From positions 124,001 to 188,000 of the forward strand of contig WTXG01000053.1 in assembly GCA_022496185.1 (NCBI GenBank): a DNA stretch of 64,000 nucleotides, written 5' to 3'. Made by a program: the position numbers and the translations under genes. This stretch comes from Multifurca ochricompacta (Eukaryota; Basidiomycota; Agaricomycetes; Russulales; Russulaceae). Within the stretch, counting starts at the first letter, position 1. Every line of letters begins with the position of its first letter. The notes beneath the pieces are model-generated. The model saw nothing but the letters and a program-made list of their open reading frames with translations. It was not told the origin of the DNA and did no database searches. This document shows, piece after piece, positions 22,491 to 35,266 of the stretch.

Positions 22491-23905
22491 ATGGCTGCAG
22501 TGACACTGACCGTATCGTCGACTAGCAAGTCGTCCCGAGGATTTCCAGTTACAGTCAAGGTCGACAAGCCAACTAATGTCGCGAAAGTCTCAGACGTGAA
22601 GGCTGCACTGGCAGCAAGGGTCCCTCGGGTACGATTTAAACTAGTTCACTTACACATACGTTTCATGCATGCATTTTCTATAAGCTGTACGTCGAACGAC
22701 AAAAACTCACGCTCAAGGGTGAGACCAAAGCACTCGACGACGATGCAACACTTGCAGCTGCGGGTCTGGTTGATGGAGGCGAGGTAGTGGTGAAGGACCT
22801 CGGGCCCCAGGTTAGCTGGAGGACAGTGTTCTTGACCGAATACGTGCGTTTCTTCGTTTTAACGAAAAAACATTTTGGGCGCGACGTCTGTCTGTCTGTC
22901 TGACTGACTAACTGCTGTCATAGGCCGGTCCACTCGTCATTCATCCGATTTTATATCACCTACCCAACTTGTTTTACCGTGGTCAGGTGCAGCATAGCCA
23001 GATACAAAAGTGCGTTTTCTTTTTTTTTTTTTTGAATTTTGATTGGTATACGTGTGAGCTGATGGTAGTACAGGTATGTGTATGCTATGGTCCTGGTGCA
23101 TTTTGCGAAGCGAGAGTTCGAGTCGTTATTGTACGTGCCTTATATGGTCTGCACGTCAATTCAATTCATTTATCATATAGTGTCCATCGGTTCTCGCACG
23201 GGACTATGCCTCTGAGGAACATTTTCAAAAAGTGCGCGTCCCGTCTACTCGCTTTTGGTCAAATGTCTAAAAGTTAGTTTAGCTCGGTGCATTACCATGT
23301 CTTCTCAGGTATTCCTCTCCTTGATTTATACACCAGGCTACTAATTTCTTGATAGGGCTCTTCCTCGCATATCCCATCTACGGTCCGACGTACTCCGTCG
23401 ACTCGCCTTACATTAGGGGCACGCTGCGAGCCAACCGCAGTTTCTTCGGGCCTGTGCTGCTGTCTGGCTCGTGCGCACCTCATTTTTTTCCTCAAAGTGA
23501 TGTTCATGCAGTCCTGACGGCGACGACCCATCTATTTATTCTAGTTCGCGCAGCTGTCCAATCTGAGTACCCATCTGACCCTCCGCAATCTGCGCCCGCC
23601 AGGCACGAAGACGCGCGCCATCCCACACGGATACGGGTTTGGCCTCATCTCATGTCCGAATTACTTCTTTGAAAGCGTCGCCTGGGCTGCAGTCGCCTAT
23701 ATGACTGGCTCCTGGGCTGGTACGTCGCCCCATTATCTGACTTAGGGTTGCTGGCGCTAACGATATGGCGGTAGCATGGCTATTCTGGGCGGTGTCAACT
23801 GCACAAATGGCGAGCTGGGCCGCAAAGAAGCAGCGTGCGTATAAAAAGGAGTTCGGGAAGGATTATCCACGCCAGAGGAAGGCTATGTTCCCGTTCTTAT
23901 TCTGA
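22491..23905 (+). CDS. TSC13: Very-long-chain enoyl-CoA reductase (TSC13/TECR)
   Basis: ER membrane enzyme that reduces trans-2-enoyl-CoA in the last step of the very-long-chain fatty acid elongation cycle. Exons: 22491-22628, 22685-22843, 22924-23009, 23074-23130, 23181-23231, 23283-23308, 23356-23470, 23545-23719, 23775-23905. An N-terminal ubiquitin-like part (KLTLKGETKAL) is followed by the steroid-reductase-type membrane domain: HRFSHGTMPLRNIFKN, FAQLSNL, HGYGFGLISCPNYFFE, with C-terminal QRKAMFPFLF. One base appears lost at 23451-23457 in exon 7: residues before it fit the family, then ACAAVWL-FAQL fits in the next frame. All other junctions keep frame. Confidence 0.9.
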
Positions 23906-24298
23906 ATGGGGTTCATTCATTTAGTACCAAATTGCTACTAAGGGTTATGCAAAGTATAAACTAGAGTGCTACCCTCATGATTTAGCTAGCATACAACTTG
24001 ACTGATTGTGATCCTGCTTGACTTGTGTAAGTCCTGAATCCGTTGTCGCTCACAGAGGGAGTCGAGAGACTGAAGTCTTCGGGAGCATGGATTCTGCGAG
24101 GTATCAACCATCACTGCAAGGGATGCAAGGGATCAACGTTACTTTTGTCGCCCGCTCTGGCATAACGCTTATTCTACGTGCCAGGTCCAGTGTAGCTAGG
24201 AGACATTATCCTAGGAGTCGTTAAATAGCAAAGAGGCGCTGGCCCGTATGCGAACTCACTACACTGGTCCAGTAGAAAAATACCAATGTCTGAGTTTG
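23906..24298. other. Intergenic gap between convergent genes
   Basis: Lies between the TSC13 3' end and the F-box gene 3' end. No gene or repeat was recognised. Confidence 0.35.
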
Positions 24299-24802
24299 TC
24301 ACACACCCAATCGAACAGCGTCCAGTCCCAAACAGTCCTGAAAAGCGCCAATCGTTCCATCGCTCACGATACAATCACGCAACGAGAGCGTGATACTGCC
24401 TCCTGTCATCGCGCGCTGACGATGAACCAACACGCGCGCTACCAGATCGACATCGAGATTTTTGAAATCGATGCCCTGGAAGGATACCTCGCGGAGTGCG
24501 GGTAAAAGTCCTTGTTGCATCACAAGAGTGAGCAACCCCATCACGGCCTCATCACGAGCCTTCTTGTGAAATCCGGCGAGAGGAAGAGGTAGAGGACGAC
24601 GAGGTTGAGCAGGAGAACTACGAGATCGAGCTTCTTTAGCGGCGGTGCACGATGGGTCTTCTTCGCGCATGCCGAGCGTGTGGATACGCTGTAGTGCGGC
24701 GATGGGAAGGGCAGAGAGCATTTGGAAAAAGAGATCGGTGGATGAGTCAGCCCAGACGAGAGAGAGATTGAGTTGGGGGGACGTGGGTGTGCCAGTGGAC
24801 GA

Positions 24803-24833
<31 letters not shown>

Positions 24834-25876
24834 TCGAGAAGTGAGATGTTTCTTTTGGAAGCGTTCGTGGGTGTGGTGATCTCGAGGAGAGGAAGAGAGT
24901 AACCTTCTGCGAAGGCGCGTTCGAGGTAAGTGGCGAGGACCGGAGAAAGTATGAGGGTGATCTTGTGAAGAAGCGTCAGATCGTCAAGCGGGTCATCGGA
25001 AACTATGTAGTCCACACAGGTTATGGAAAGAGATGTCGACGGAGGGATAGAGATATTTCTTAAGAGGAATGCAATGTCGCTAGAGGGACTGGTGAGCTCG
25101 AGGTGTCGCAAATGTAGGAGGCGCACTACATCAGATGAATAGCTGAGGAAGGTCCCATGGATGCCCGCCAATACAAGGGTACGAAGGTGCGGGAGAAGGC
25201 TAAGAACTCCCAAAGGAAACTCTACCCGACAGTTCTCAAGACGGAGAGATACCAAGGGCGCCTGGAAGAGTGGAGAAGAAGGGTGAACTTCACAAAAGGC
25301 GAGAGTCAGGGTGTGTAATGCGGCGGCGGTGTGGTGACGGAAGATGCTACCAGAGAACGGGACAGGCTCGCATGCCACGGTACCGTGTATGCCTAAAACC
25401 TCGAGTTTGGGTGCGGCTGCATCATCCAAAATTCGTAAAGCTGCCATATGAAGCCCTGAATTTGCAACCGCCGATGTGTGGATGTAGACTTCCCGAGCAC
25501 GTGAGATGACATGTAGGGCGGAGAGTGCAGCGCGTTGGTACCACTCCGGTTGCGTGGCCGAGAGATCGACAGAGAAAGAGATTGGGTGTGGATGGGAACG
25601 GGCTAAAGACACTTCTACCCAGTACAGTGACGATTGGAGAGGGATGTACGACCAAAATTCCCTGCAGTCAGCCACAATCATTCGCCAGTGATGGCAGACC
25701 TGAGCGATGGCCATCCACATGGGCCCAGAAGGCGCTATACGTGCTTTGAATTGGAGGGATTCCTCAAACTCCACACGCGGTACATGAGTGAATATCTGCG
25801 TGAGGAGTTCCACGGGTATTCTTGAGATAGGAGACGCCCGCCGGACAGAGGGTGGTGACCGCAAGTGCGGGGCCAT
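24299..25876 (-). CDS. F-box protein with leucine-rich stretches
   Basis: Probable substrate-recognition subunit of an SCF ubiquitin ligase; one of the many Agaricomycete F-box proteins, target unknown. The F-box is at residues about 17-60 (SPISRIPVELLTQIFTHV... QVCHHWRMIV). After it come irregular leucine-rich segments (LVSLRLENC, LRTLVLAGIHG, LRHLELTS) ending CIVSDGTIGAF. A Ser-Thr repeat (about 24797-24832, GATGTC units on the plus strand) lies in a low-complexity loop. No introns. ATG 25876 (MAPHLRSPP) was chosen because the F-box follows closely; the frame stays open to 26209, but that extension does not look conserved. Confidence 0.8.
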
Positions 25877-26602
25877 GGCAATTAGTGGTGAAGCTGGCCC
25901 CGTTGGCTCAGTTGACTGATCCAATAATAAGGACGACGAGGAAACTTTGGTCTTTATTCGTCGCACGACGCACAAGAAGCGTTTGAAGAATGAAAAGGAA
26001 GTAGGGTGGCCCACGGGGGTCGTCGTCCTGTCACCGATTAGCAGCATGAAGTTAAGCCTCAACATCAACTCACATTTAGTACAGTTGTACGGCCTGAGTG
26101 GCAATGTGCAATGATAAATAAAAGAAAAGGAGTTGTAGCGGCGGCTCTCCACTTGACTCCGAATTTTACTTGGTTCCGGAAGTGGAGATGGTGCCAGTTG
26201 GGCAGTCACAGATAGTCAACACTGATCATTATTTATCTGTATCTGTAGGCCGGGGGTCAGAATGTCGAGACTGCTTGGCTGACCAGCCAGCAGCTATAGA
26301 CAGGTTCAGGATCACATTACGGTGACGGTGATGCGAAACGATTCCGTATCTTAGCGCTCGGTGTCAATCAATTCTCAATAGAATCGGAAATGCTCTTCCT
26401 GCCCAACCCAGATTGTATTATTCTCTACTATACCATATCTTATCCCCATGTGCATGAGTATGTAACATCCGTGTGTTGGTTCCAGTTCCAACCCTTCATC
26501 GTCCGTCATACACCTACGAGATTACGAACCTGCACCCGGAAAGTAGAAACCCGGAACGTTCGGTTAGCCTCATCACATTATGATACTCGGCTTGGTAATT
26601 CC
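25877..26602. other. F-box upstream region and GET4 3' flank
   Basis: An in-frame open extension of the F-box gene reaches 26209. Beyond that nothing coding was recognised before the GET4 stop at 26603. It should hold the F-box promoter. Confidence 0.3.
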
Positions 26603-27924
26603 CTAATCAAGTGCGAGTTGTGCGCGGCTCACACCTGGTGTGATCGTGCGAGATACTGAAGCAGTTCCAGAGCCAGGTGCGCCACCAAACAATGAAGACA
26701 TGATGTCGCCGAAAGGGTTTACGTTCGCTGTACGCGGGGGAGGGATCTCGAAATATAAACTCGCCAGTTCGTTCAGCACCTGGGGATCCTCAGCTTCTCG
26801 ATCTTCGACAAGGTCGAAAAGTCAGTCCACATACCAGCCGGACTTCTGGATGGGTAAGGATTCCACCGCGAGATTGGTATGTCCCGCAGAGACGTACCCA
26901 GGTCTCTCGCGCAGTCTTGTTCTGAGCACCTGCAGCACGTTGCACGGAACGCACAGCAAGTTGTGCGAAGTTTAATAAAGAATCACTAGTTACAATGATC
27001 TCATCGCCTGTGGTGCCGATAGGAAGGGGCTCCCCGGATGGGGAGATGTGGGAGATAAGGGCGCCAAGGAAGGTGCGCGCGGCGAGAACGTTGCCATTGA
27101 GTAGATATCTATAGATAATGAAGCACAAGCGTAACGTAACAATATATTGGTGAGCGGGAGACCTACGGAAGGACGCCACGGAGCGCAAAAGTGCCCGCAT
27201 GTGACCCCAGAGAGTTGCTAGCCTTTGCCCAATCGAAGTACACTTGGGCAAGGAGGCGCGCGCCGTCACGCGTGCCGGAAGCGAGGAGGTGAGGTTCGGC
27301 ACTGACAAGGTCACCCTCTGGATATAAACAATGATTATCTTTTTTTCATATGAGGGAACTTGTGCAAGTGACACGCCTTACCTTTATACAAGAGATCGCC
27401 AATATAGTGCTGGAGTGTGGGATCGCCGGCGGGATATGGACCTCGTCTCGCAGACCACCTGCCAAGGAAGGAGTTCAGGACACACTTTGAAATTCAAAAA
27501 GAAAACAAAGCTCGGAAAACAGACGAGAGGGTCCTATCCATGATACTCTTGCGCCATGCGCCAGCGGGACCCACCAGTGCGATGAGCTGTGTTAGTCGAC
27601 CTGGGACAAGAAGATCAGAGTCATCACCTTTGCAGAAAGTTAAGCTAAACCTCGGCTGAGATCATTGATGGGTTCGTTTGCGCGCTCGTATGATTCTAGG
27701 AGTAAAATTGTGAGGTCTGTACCAGAACCAGCATTTCCCGCCTTTAAGAGTTCGCGAGCAGATTGGAAAAGTACATCGATTGCGATAGAATGAGCACCTG
27801 ACTTTGTGTATCGTGCGGCAAAAGTTCTCGCTTTTTGATGTGCTTCGTAAGGCTGACCTGCAGATATGAGGGGAAGGATGACCTCGAGAGCTTTTGAAGA
27901 AGATGCTAGACCTGTGCGAGACAT
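26603..27924 (-). CDS. GET4: GET4, tail-anchored protein targeting factor
   Basis: Get4 forms with Get5 the adaptor that hands tail-anchored proteins from Sgt2 to the Get3 ATPase in the cytosol. Exons from the start: 27924-27651, 27600-27525, 27458-27382, 27317-27167, 27108-26835, 26779-26603, giving 342 residues with all junctions in phase and 50-66 bp introns. Marks: YEAHQKARTFAARY near the N-terminus (alpha-solenoid repeat), LIALVGPAGAWRK, GDPTLQHYIGDLLYK, LLNFAQLAVRSVQR, WVRLCGTYQSRGG and the C-terminal NELASLYFEIPPPR followed by a Met/Gly-rich tail (FGDIMSSLFGG). Length and order match fungal Get4. Confidence 0.9.
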
Positions 27925-28226
27925 AATTCCTAGGTCAAAAGTGAGTGTAGCTCAGGCTGAGGCTGAGGCTTAAGGTCAGCATACGCGGATAAACCGGCCC
28001 GCCAATTATATTTTAATCAGATTAGATTAACCTAACCTTCCCGTTCGGTCCCTTCCCTCCCTCCCCGTTGTTAGGTTTCTCCACGGACCAACATGTGTTC
28101 AAGACGTGCCATGTCCGCGCTGTTTATAGTGGGCCTACCTTTTCCCGCACCAAAATCTGCATTTCCCACAGGACACTCTCTACCTTTAACCCTTCGGCTT
28201 TTCTCTTCCGGGAACCACCTGCTATC
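27925..28226. promoter_or_regulatory. Divergent promoter between GET4 and next gene
   Basis: A 302-bp gap between divergent start codons. A short GAGGCT-type repeat (27952-27972) and AT-rich DNA are present. No specific site was identified. Confidence 0.35.
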
Positions 28227-29433
28227 ATGATGGAATTTGTCACAGTCGTTAACAATGACTTAATGTGCCGCAGACGAATCTTACGACGGGAGTGGAAACG
28301 CTTCAAGCCCGTGAGTATCATTCATTTTGCGTCACCCTCGCTTGATGTCAGTTATCGCCATAGCACCTGGCCAAGTCTACTTCACTGCCGGAGCTAGAAT
28401 TGGTTCCTGCGCAACGCCCGCTATTTACCTGCCAACAGTGTGGCTTCTCAAACACATATATTCCCTTGTGCCTCTGGTGTTCATGGACATCTCCAGAGGC
28501 AACATCTAAATTTAAGGATGCGACTCCACGTCGGGGTCGGTCTATCAGCGGACCTGGAAAGATTGTTTGGAAGGCATCCGTGTCCAGTCTCCGGCATGAG
28601 GGTAAAAGGCCTCAAGGATCATCAGTAGCTTCTCCTAAACCGGGAGGCATGCGAAGTCTTGAGCCATCTCTTGCTACTGACGCTTTTGAAGATTATGCAA
28701 ACACGGCGCTTTCGTGCAAGCCCATAAAAAATCTGACCGGGATTCTACCGTTAGAGGAACGAGAAGAAAACCCCTCAATGGTCTGAACGTTGATCTTCCA
28801 CAAGCCCCCAGTGCATTGCGGACTCGTCGCGGATTACCGGATGCAAGCATCGCCGTACCGGTTCAACCCTCAACGGTCACTTCTACTCTCACTCATTTAG
28901 AATCCTCCAATACCGCGCCAATGTCGGGAAAACTCAAGAACACCACGACACATCCAGTTTCACTCCCTCCATTTTTCTCCTCATCATCATCTCAAACTTT
29001 GCGTCGGAAACATCACATGACGTTTCCAAGGCAGAAATCCACACGGTCACTGCGTTCACGAATGCCCGGGATGCCACCTTCACAGCCCGACTCTGTTGCG
29101 CCTGTCGCACGTCTTGGTCACCCAAGCCGGCCATACTATACGGCCATACGACCGCAACTTAAAAACCCTTCGCGTCCTGATACACCGACGACGCCAAACT
29201 CAGCTTCCCTCCTCCCGTCTGCAGACAAAGAGCAATCATTGCCGTCACCGCCTCCTGGGAGGCCAAGTTTTGAGTTTACCCGCCCACGAAGGTCGATTAC
29301 CTCTGGATGGTCCTTGAGCGGAGAAATAGAACTACAGATCGCGCTTTCGCAACGGAGGGAAGAAGAGGAAGGTAGTGGGACCAATAATGGATCGAGAAGC
29401 GAGGTAACATCGCGCGTGGGGTACGGAAAATAG
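28227..29433 (+). CDS. Basidiomycete protein with CxxC...CxxC zinc-ribbon-like motif
   Basis: Function unknown. Exons 28227-28310, 28364-28713 and 28755-29433. The second intron is only 41 bp but has a CTGAC branch and is the joint that restores frame. Near the N-terminus the motif FTCQQCGFSNTY with CLWCSW has two Cys pairs and looks like a small zinc ribbon. The rest is Ser/Pro/Arg-rich disorder, with a conserved-looking C-terminal block SGWSLSGEIELQIAL. The gene runs head-to-head with GET4 and tail-to-head with the next unknown gene. Either of two adjacent ATGs (28227, 28230) could start it. Confidence 0.6.
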
Positions 29434-29868
29434 GTGCGGGCCTACGCAATCTTGTGCTCCGACGGGGTTAAGATAGATAGGGACGTGCGCAGTAAGGAAC
29501 TGGATGACGAGTTTATGTGATATTGGATGATGATACCCACACTCATATCCCCACCCACTACCCAGTATTATGATCATAAGATACCGCTATACCGCTCCTC
29601 CTTCTCATCAATTACATAATCAACTACCCAACAACCGAGCTCAGGCTCAACTCAAACTCAACTCAAAGAGTCGGACTGTCTGGCTTTTTTCTCTTTTGCT
29701 GCCACGTACATAACATATCCCTTTCCTCCCTTTTTGCTTTTTGGCTTGAACGCACGCATCACTCCTTCTCGTGCTAATCCTGTTTCAAAAACAACATAAC
29801 ATTCCTTTTTTTATTTTTCATCAGATAATTCTTCAGTTTCCTTTTTGAATGGTACCATCCCCCCCGTC
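29434..29868. other. Intergenic region, promoter of next gene
   Basis: A 435-bp gap. It is C/T-rich towards the next start, typical of basidiomycete promoters. No gene was seen. Confidence 0.35.
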
Positions 29869-31635
29869 ATGACCGTCCGAAAAATTGTCGAATCTTATGA
29901 GCAAGAGATCAATCTCACAGTTGCGCAGCCTGTATCACGCCCCGGCGCCCTTCGTCCTCGGCCAACCTCGCGTTCTCAGGTAGCACATTGCCCACAGAAA
30001 GCCACCAACCAACGGTCCCAGCGCACCCAGCGGCCACCTAGCCTCAGAATAGTCAAGGAGGAATGGCCTATGGCCACTGTGTTGAAAGTTCGTAAGACAA
30101 ATTTATGCTATATTACCTTCCATTAATTTTGGTTCGTAGGATCTACGAATGAACTTCACATCGAACAAGGGCCAAATCATTCCCGTCTTTCCGTCTTGCT
30201 GTACGTTTATTGCCCCTAAAACTCTTGTAACAAGCTTATGAGTTCGGACAGAACACCAGATACGAGCTACACGTTCGGCCAGCCGTCATTGACATCTGCT
30301 CACCCTTTGGGTGTTCTCGCCTCGCCCACCACTTCCTCTGTTTGGTCATCACACCCGTCCGTCCCCCCCATATCTAACATTCCCTCGCGACTTGCTCTCC
30401 AACGACGAGCGATCCTTCGTGCCTGTCGACAGCAGCGTTATTCACGTGACGAGTCAGCCCTAGCCGCTGCTCTCAAGCGACCAGCCGAGTATGAGCGAAT
30501 TTTCCCATCAAAACCTTCAGTGCATCATGCCATAAAACAGCTTGACGCACGCATTAACGATGCGAACGCACATCTCACGGAGGTACGCGAACTTATCCGG
30601 GATGATACCACGGATCAAGCGACACACGAGGCGTTGCTCCGCACACGGTGGATGGCGGAGCGCTGGGTTACTGCGGCCAAGAGTGAGCTCTCTCGTATGA
30701 GTACTTTGATGAGCCGTCCAGCCCCACAAGATATCGCGCTTCCATCTGCACGGAAGACTCGACAGGATGCGAACTTGACTTACTTCTTCGCGCATTCCCC
30801 AACGCGAACAACCGCGCTCTCTACATCCACGCGACGCAGGGTTCCGGTTTCCATTGAGAATCCCCGTCGGATCTGCAAACAAAATGTAGAGCCCCCACAA
30901 TTGCGAAAATGGCCTCTTGCAACTACTCTTCGTAAACCGATGAAGTTGAAGGTTTTCCTCCCAACCTCTGCTTCCTCCACTACCAGCTCAGAAGTTTCTG
31001 GTGTATCCCTTCATCTATCAAGCCCTCCCTCGTCACCGATACGGCAATACCTACGTGAATTAGACTTGAACTCGATCGTCTCTGGGCCTTCTTTACCTCA
31101 ATTAGACCTTTCCACTGTCTCAACTGCCTCAACTGCCTCCACCTATTCAGATACACTTATGGACGACACTGCGATTCACACGTGGCCCGGCTTCGCCATC
31201 ATTTATGCACCGTCACATCCTTCCGACGAAGAGCTTCTCGCTGCAATGAGTGTTGACTTAAAGGCCGAACCCATGCCAGAATATGTCGCCTACCTGCTCG
31301 ACCAGCTAGAAACTATTGGCGAGGGAGTCGTCCTGGCTGGGTTATCAAGGAGGGGGTCCGCAACGTCATCAGCTTTCGAGATTGTTTCGCGGCCATCCGT
31401 CGAAGTATACGACTATCCTACACCTCTACGCTCGCGCTTGCTTACCCGGCGAAGTACGCGAACCCGTCCTCCCACTCGGAGTGGACTCGGAATTTTGTCT
31501 GGATTACGTGTCATACGCGAGGATCTCAATCTTCCGACCCCAACGCGTGGCTCGACGGCTCATGAGCAGACGTCTCCTCGATCAGGGGTGTTTTCCAAGG
31601 TTAGACGGAGCATAACGGTGCGAGGGCAGCAGTAA
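29869..31635 (+). CDS. Unknown Ser/Thr-rich protein with helical central region
   Basis: Not recognised. Exons 29869-30091, 30140-30200 and 30252-31635; introns of 48 and 51 bp keep frame and have normal GT-AG sites. The ATG at 29869 (MTVRKIVES) is preferred over an upstream in-frame ATG at 29848. A predicted helical, charged region (ALQRRAILRACRQQRYSRDE through ERIFPSKPSV to WMAERWVTAAKSEL) follows a Ser/Pro-rich start. After it comes Ser/Thr-rich disorder, then a short block DELLAAMSVDLKAEPMPEY and an Arg/Ser-rich tail. No catalytic motif, signal peptide or membrane segment was seen. Confidence 0.6.
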
Positions 31636-31919
31636 AGTTTTTATTTTAATAACTATTTACTATTGACTCCGAATAGTTAGCGTCTTTTATTGCGATATCC
31701 TACTGCTCTGTTTCTCCTCACTTTCTGCCGATTTTTTTTTCGTACGGTTTATCGGTCTTGACATCCTTGGTTGACACTATATACGTGTCTGTCTTGTATT
31801 TCGCCTCCCTCCCTCATAAATGATTAATCGCCGGAGGTCCGGGCCGTCCCCCTTCATATCGGTATGGTGTGGGTTCGTCTGACAGTTGACAGTTGTACAC
31901 CTTGAACTGTTCTAGTATA

Positions 31920-33213
31920 ATGTCAATCTCTGTTCATTCGGCGGCTCAGAACAGTATGTTTTTTCTTCTACAATTTGACTGCTTTGACTACACCCCACTC
32001 TTTATTGACTGTATTCAAAAGATCAGCTCTCGCTATTGCGGTCTCTGGTGTTGGAAAATCCAGCTTCGGTTAACGCCGTAGATTCTGTGGGTATTTTTCT
32101 TTTTGCAGCTAAAGATGCATCCTATAAACCTCGGTGCGCGCAGGACACCCGGACACCCCTACACTGGGCCTCATCAGGAGGCCATCTGGACGTGGTCACC
32201 TATTTACTCACGAATGGGGCCGAGGTCGACAAGGCGGACGATAATGGATGGACACCTTTACATATTGCGGGTGAGCAGTTCTTTTGGCTGGCACATCAAT
32301 TCGTTTCGTTCCAGTTCTTCTTATGCGGTCCCTGGTTCTATTATATAGTAAGCGCGGGTCAAGAAGAGACCGTGCGCGAGTTGGTTGGTGCAGGGGCAGA
32401 CGTAAATAGGAAGAACGATAAGGGGCTTACGCCATTGTTTGTGTCCCGAGTTTGTTGTCTTGGTACTTTCTCACTCGTTTTGCATGACCCTTGTAGACAC
32501 TACGCAGCATCAAAATCACGCATTGAGGTCTCTCTCTCTCTTGTTTGTTATCCACTTGGGGTAATTCTATTTACCTGCCATTTTTAGATCGGCCGCTTCT
32601 TAATCTCTCGTGGAGCTGACGTATGTGTTCTGTTTGGGGGAGGAGGGCAGTTTTTCTGACTTAAAACTCTTATGCGGCTTCGGCAGATCAACGCCCGGGA
32701 TAAGGCGAATCAGCACCCTTTGTCCGTTTGCTGGCTGTGCTATTATGATCTTGAAAGGGTGGGCTACTGACTTTTTGGTCCTTTGTCTCAGGCATCGTGC
32801 CGCTACCACTGGATTCACGGGACTTGTAACGCTGCTCCTTCACCCTCCAGAAGGGAGTCCGAAGACGCGTCTTAATACTGGCGATCGCATGGGTACGAGA
32901 TGCTATGTCTATTTTTTCTTCAAAAAAAAAGAGTTGCGTGTAGCTAATTAAAAGCTATTGAAAGGGAACACCCCTTTGCACCTCGCTATGGAATCTGCAC
33001 ACGGAGAGACGGCTGCCTTGCTCATCGAAGCTGGTGCTGACAGGTCAAGGGTAAGTTATTGGAGGAGCAAAATTCCATTTTAAAACTGATGATATGTACA
33101 CGTAGTTAAATTTGGATGAACAGACGGCTGAGCAACTTGAAGGTGTTGGAGGTGTTGAGCAAAGGCGAGCGCGTGCGTATGTAATTGATCGATGTGGACC
33201 GCCACCGTCATGA
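31920..33213 (+). CDS. NAS6: NAS6/gankyrin-like proteasome assembly chaperone
   Basis: Ankyrin-repeat chaperone of 26S proteasome regulatory-particle assembly; it binds the C-terminal domain of the Rpt3 ATPase. Ten exons: 31920-31953, 32022-32086, 32144-32270, 32349-32436, 32497-32527, 32588-32620, 32687-32721, 32792-32892, 32965-33050, 33106-33213, totalling 235 residues (usual length about 226-235). Ankyrin units read TPLHWASSGGHLDVV, TPLHIAVSAGQEETV, TPLHYAASKSRIEIG, HPLHRAATTG and TPLHLAMESAHGET. The inserted loop HPPEGSPKTRLNT and C-terminal ARAYVIDRCG match the fungal/animal gankyrin family. Several exons are 31-35 nt. No frameshift. Confidence 0.9.
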
Positions 33214-33705
33214 ATATGGGCGGTCAGGATGTCGGGATGTCATGAGATGATGACAGGGATAATGATTGATTGATATTTGATTAAAACTAAAATAAACGTT
33301 TAAGAGGCGCTCGTGGGAATGGAGTTACGTAATTAATGGTGGTTCACCCGTGGCGTCGGCGGCCTGACTTTGTTCTTTCCTTTCTTACCACCAGCATCAT
33401 CTTCTACTTCCTACTACTTACTCTGTAATCTCCTGCAACTAGTCAAGTAGAACCCTGTTATTGTATCTATAATTCTATTGTAAGCAATCCCTCCTGTTCT
33501 GGTGTGCTAACGTCGTAGGGCGGAGGCTCGTTTCGGAGACTTGTATCTGACTTGTCATTGTTTTTTTTTTTTTCTTTGCTGCTTGTATATGTGGTGGATA
33601 GAACCCTGTCTTTCCAAAACCACACCTCCTGTCATCTCCATCGAATTCGAAAAAAAAAAAACATCATTCGTTCACCGCTGTTTGATTTGTTGAGCTCCTC
33701 AAACC
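33214..33705. other. Intergenic region before RRM gene
   Basis: A 492-bp gap. T- and A-runs near 33560-33574 and 33649-33661 precede the next ATG. No gene was recognised. Confidence 0.35.
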
Positions 33706-34966
33706 ATGGCTGATGACGATTTCGACCTCTACGGTGAAGATGACGGATTCAGCAATCCACCCTCTCAACATCAGGTGGGCTACCGCTTTTCGTGCTCTCC
33801 TCTCAATCTAGCGTTAATCAGTCAAGTAAGGCTGGAGAGGGTGAGGTGGATGGGATACCGACAGATCAGGAGATTTTTGACCCAAAGGTGGGTGAAAAAC
33901 GGCCACGCGAAGAAGACGAATCGGATCCCCAGGCAGTTCCTGTACAAAGCCTTCCAATCAAACAAGAACCTTCCGCAGCCTCACGAATTTCTTCTGGCCC
34001 TGCCGGTAGCAGTGGCGTCCTTAATGGGGGTATGCAGTCTAACAGTGCAATAAGCCAGAGTCAGATGATCGAAGATGGTTATGACTCTTTGTACATTGGT
34101 GATCTTCAATGGGTACGCCATTGGCCTTCCCGAGAAGCACGCGCTGATCGTTACTTAATACTTTGATGTACGTCCTAGTGGACAACGGATGAGGACTTGC
34201 GCAAGGTGGCAGTCGGCGTTGGCGTATCCATTGACCATAAGGACATCACATTCTCAGAACACAAAGTCAACGGGAAAAGTAAAGGGTACGCTCTCATGTT
34301 ACATGACGTCGATCCGTCCGTCAGGGGTTGACCTATATGCGCACAGTATTGCATATGTTGAATGTGGTTCACCAGCAAATGCTGCCGTTATCAAAGAATG
34401 GTTTGACAACAAGTGCGTTCCTCTTCTCCGCTTTCCTTTTCTGCGGTGTTCAAGCAATATGTCACAGTGATTTCCAGAACCGACGAGCCACCGCAAATCT
34501 CACCAGCTCTTCTCAAGGTAACCCCTTTCGAACACTTCCTAAGGGTAAGTCCGTGCAGTTCCCACAGCCACACACCCCCCTGAGTCCTTGACACAATTTC
34601 AGAGCCGCCTCCACGCCAACAACAGCAAGGCGCCACGCAGGGGCAGCAAAGTGGTACCACTCGTGGGGTGCATTGCCGTTCGAGGTGGCCGCGGCGCACC
34701 CGTTAATAATAACATGGTGGGGCGTGGAGGCATGGTCGGTGGTATGGGCGCCATGTCGAACAATATGATGGCCAGTGGCGGCGGGTTCCACAACGGGTTC
34801 GTTGGGCGTGGGGGTATGATTCCACAGGGTCCGCGCGGGTTTATGCGCGGAGGGATGATGGGTGGTGGTGGCATGGGTATGGGGTTCTAGCTTCTTTGTG
34901 TCCTCACTCTGTTTCAGTCCTTCACTTTCATTTTTCTTTCTCATTCTCTTTCGCTCTCATTCTCAT

Positions 34967-34998
<32 letters not shown>

Positions 34999-35266
34999 TT
35001 TCTTTATTCTGTGTTTCTAGATGGCGTGTGTATGCTTACGTATGAATTATTTTTCCTATGCAGGGATGGGCATGATGCCGGGGATGGGGCGTGGTGCATT
35101 CAATGGTTTGGCTGGTGTCGGTGTCGGTGCCGGTTTTGGTATGCAAGGCCATTTCAACCCAGCGTTCATGCAAGGTGGCGGTGTTCCTGCAGTTGTAGGA
35201 GGTCAAGGAGGGTCTTTCCCACCAGATGGCCCTCGCAAGCGTTATCGTGTCGATGAAAGTGGCTAG
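33706..35266 (+). CDS. CPSF6/7-like RRM protein (mRNA 3'-end processing)
   Basis: Nuclear RNA-binding protein resembling the cleavage-factor Im subunits CPSF6/7. Exons: 33706-33774, 33831-34112, 34179-about 34286, about 34348-34412, about 34468-34546, 34603-34876, 35064-35266. An acidic N-terminus ([14 protein letters not shown]) is followed by an RRM starting [15 protein letters not shown] and continuing GKSKGIAYVEC, the spacing typical of CPSF6. The C-terminus is Gln- then Gly/Met-rich ([12 protein letters not shown]) and ends [12 protein letters not shown]. The last intron (187 bp) carries a TTCACT-type microsatellite near 34925-34996. Frame changes by one base around 34660-34680 in the Gly-rich region; an indel in the G-run there is likely. 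Confidence 0.75.

Noticed and set aside
28688..28790. A frameshift in the zinc-ribbon-like protein
   Set aside because: A 41-bp intron (28714-28754) with GT-AG ends and a CTGAC branch explains the frame change.
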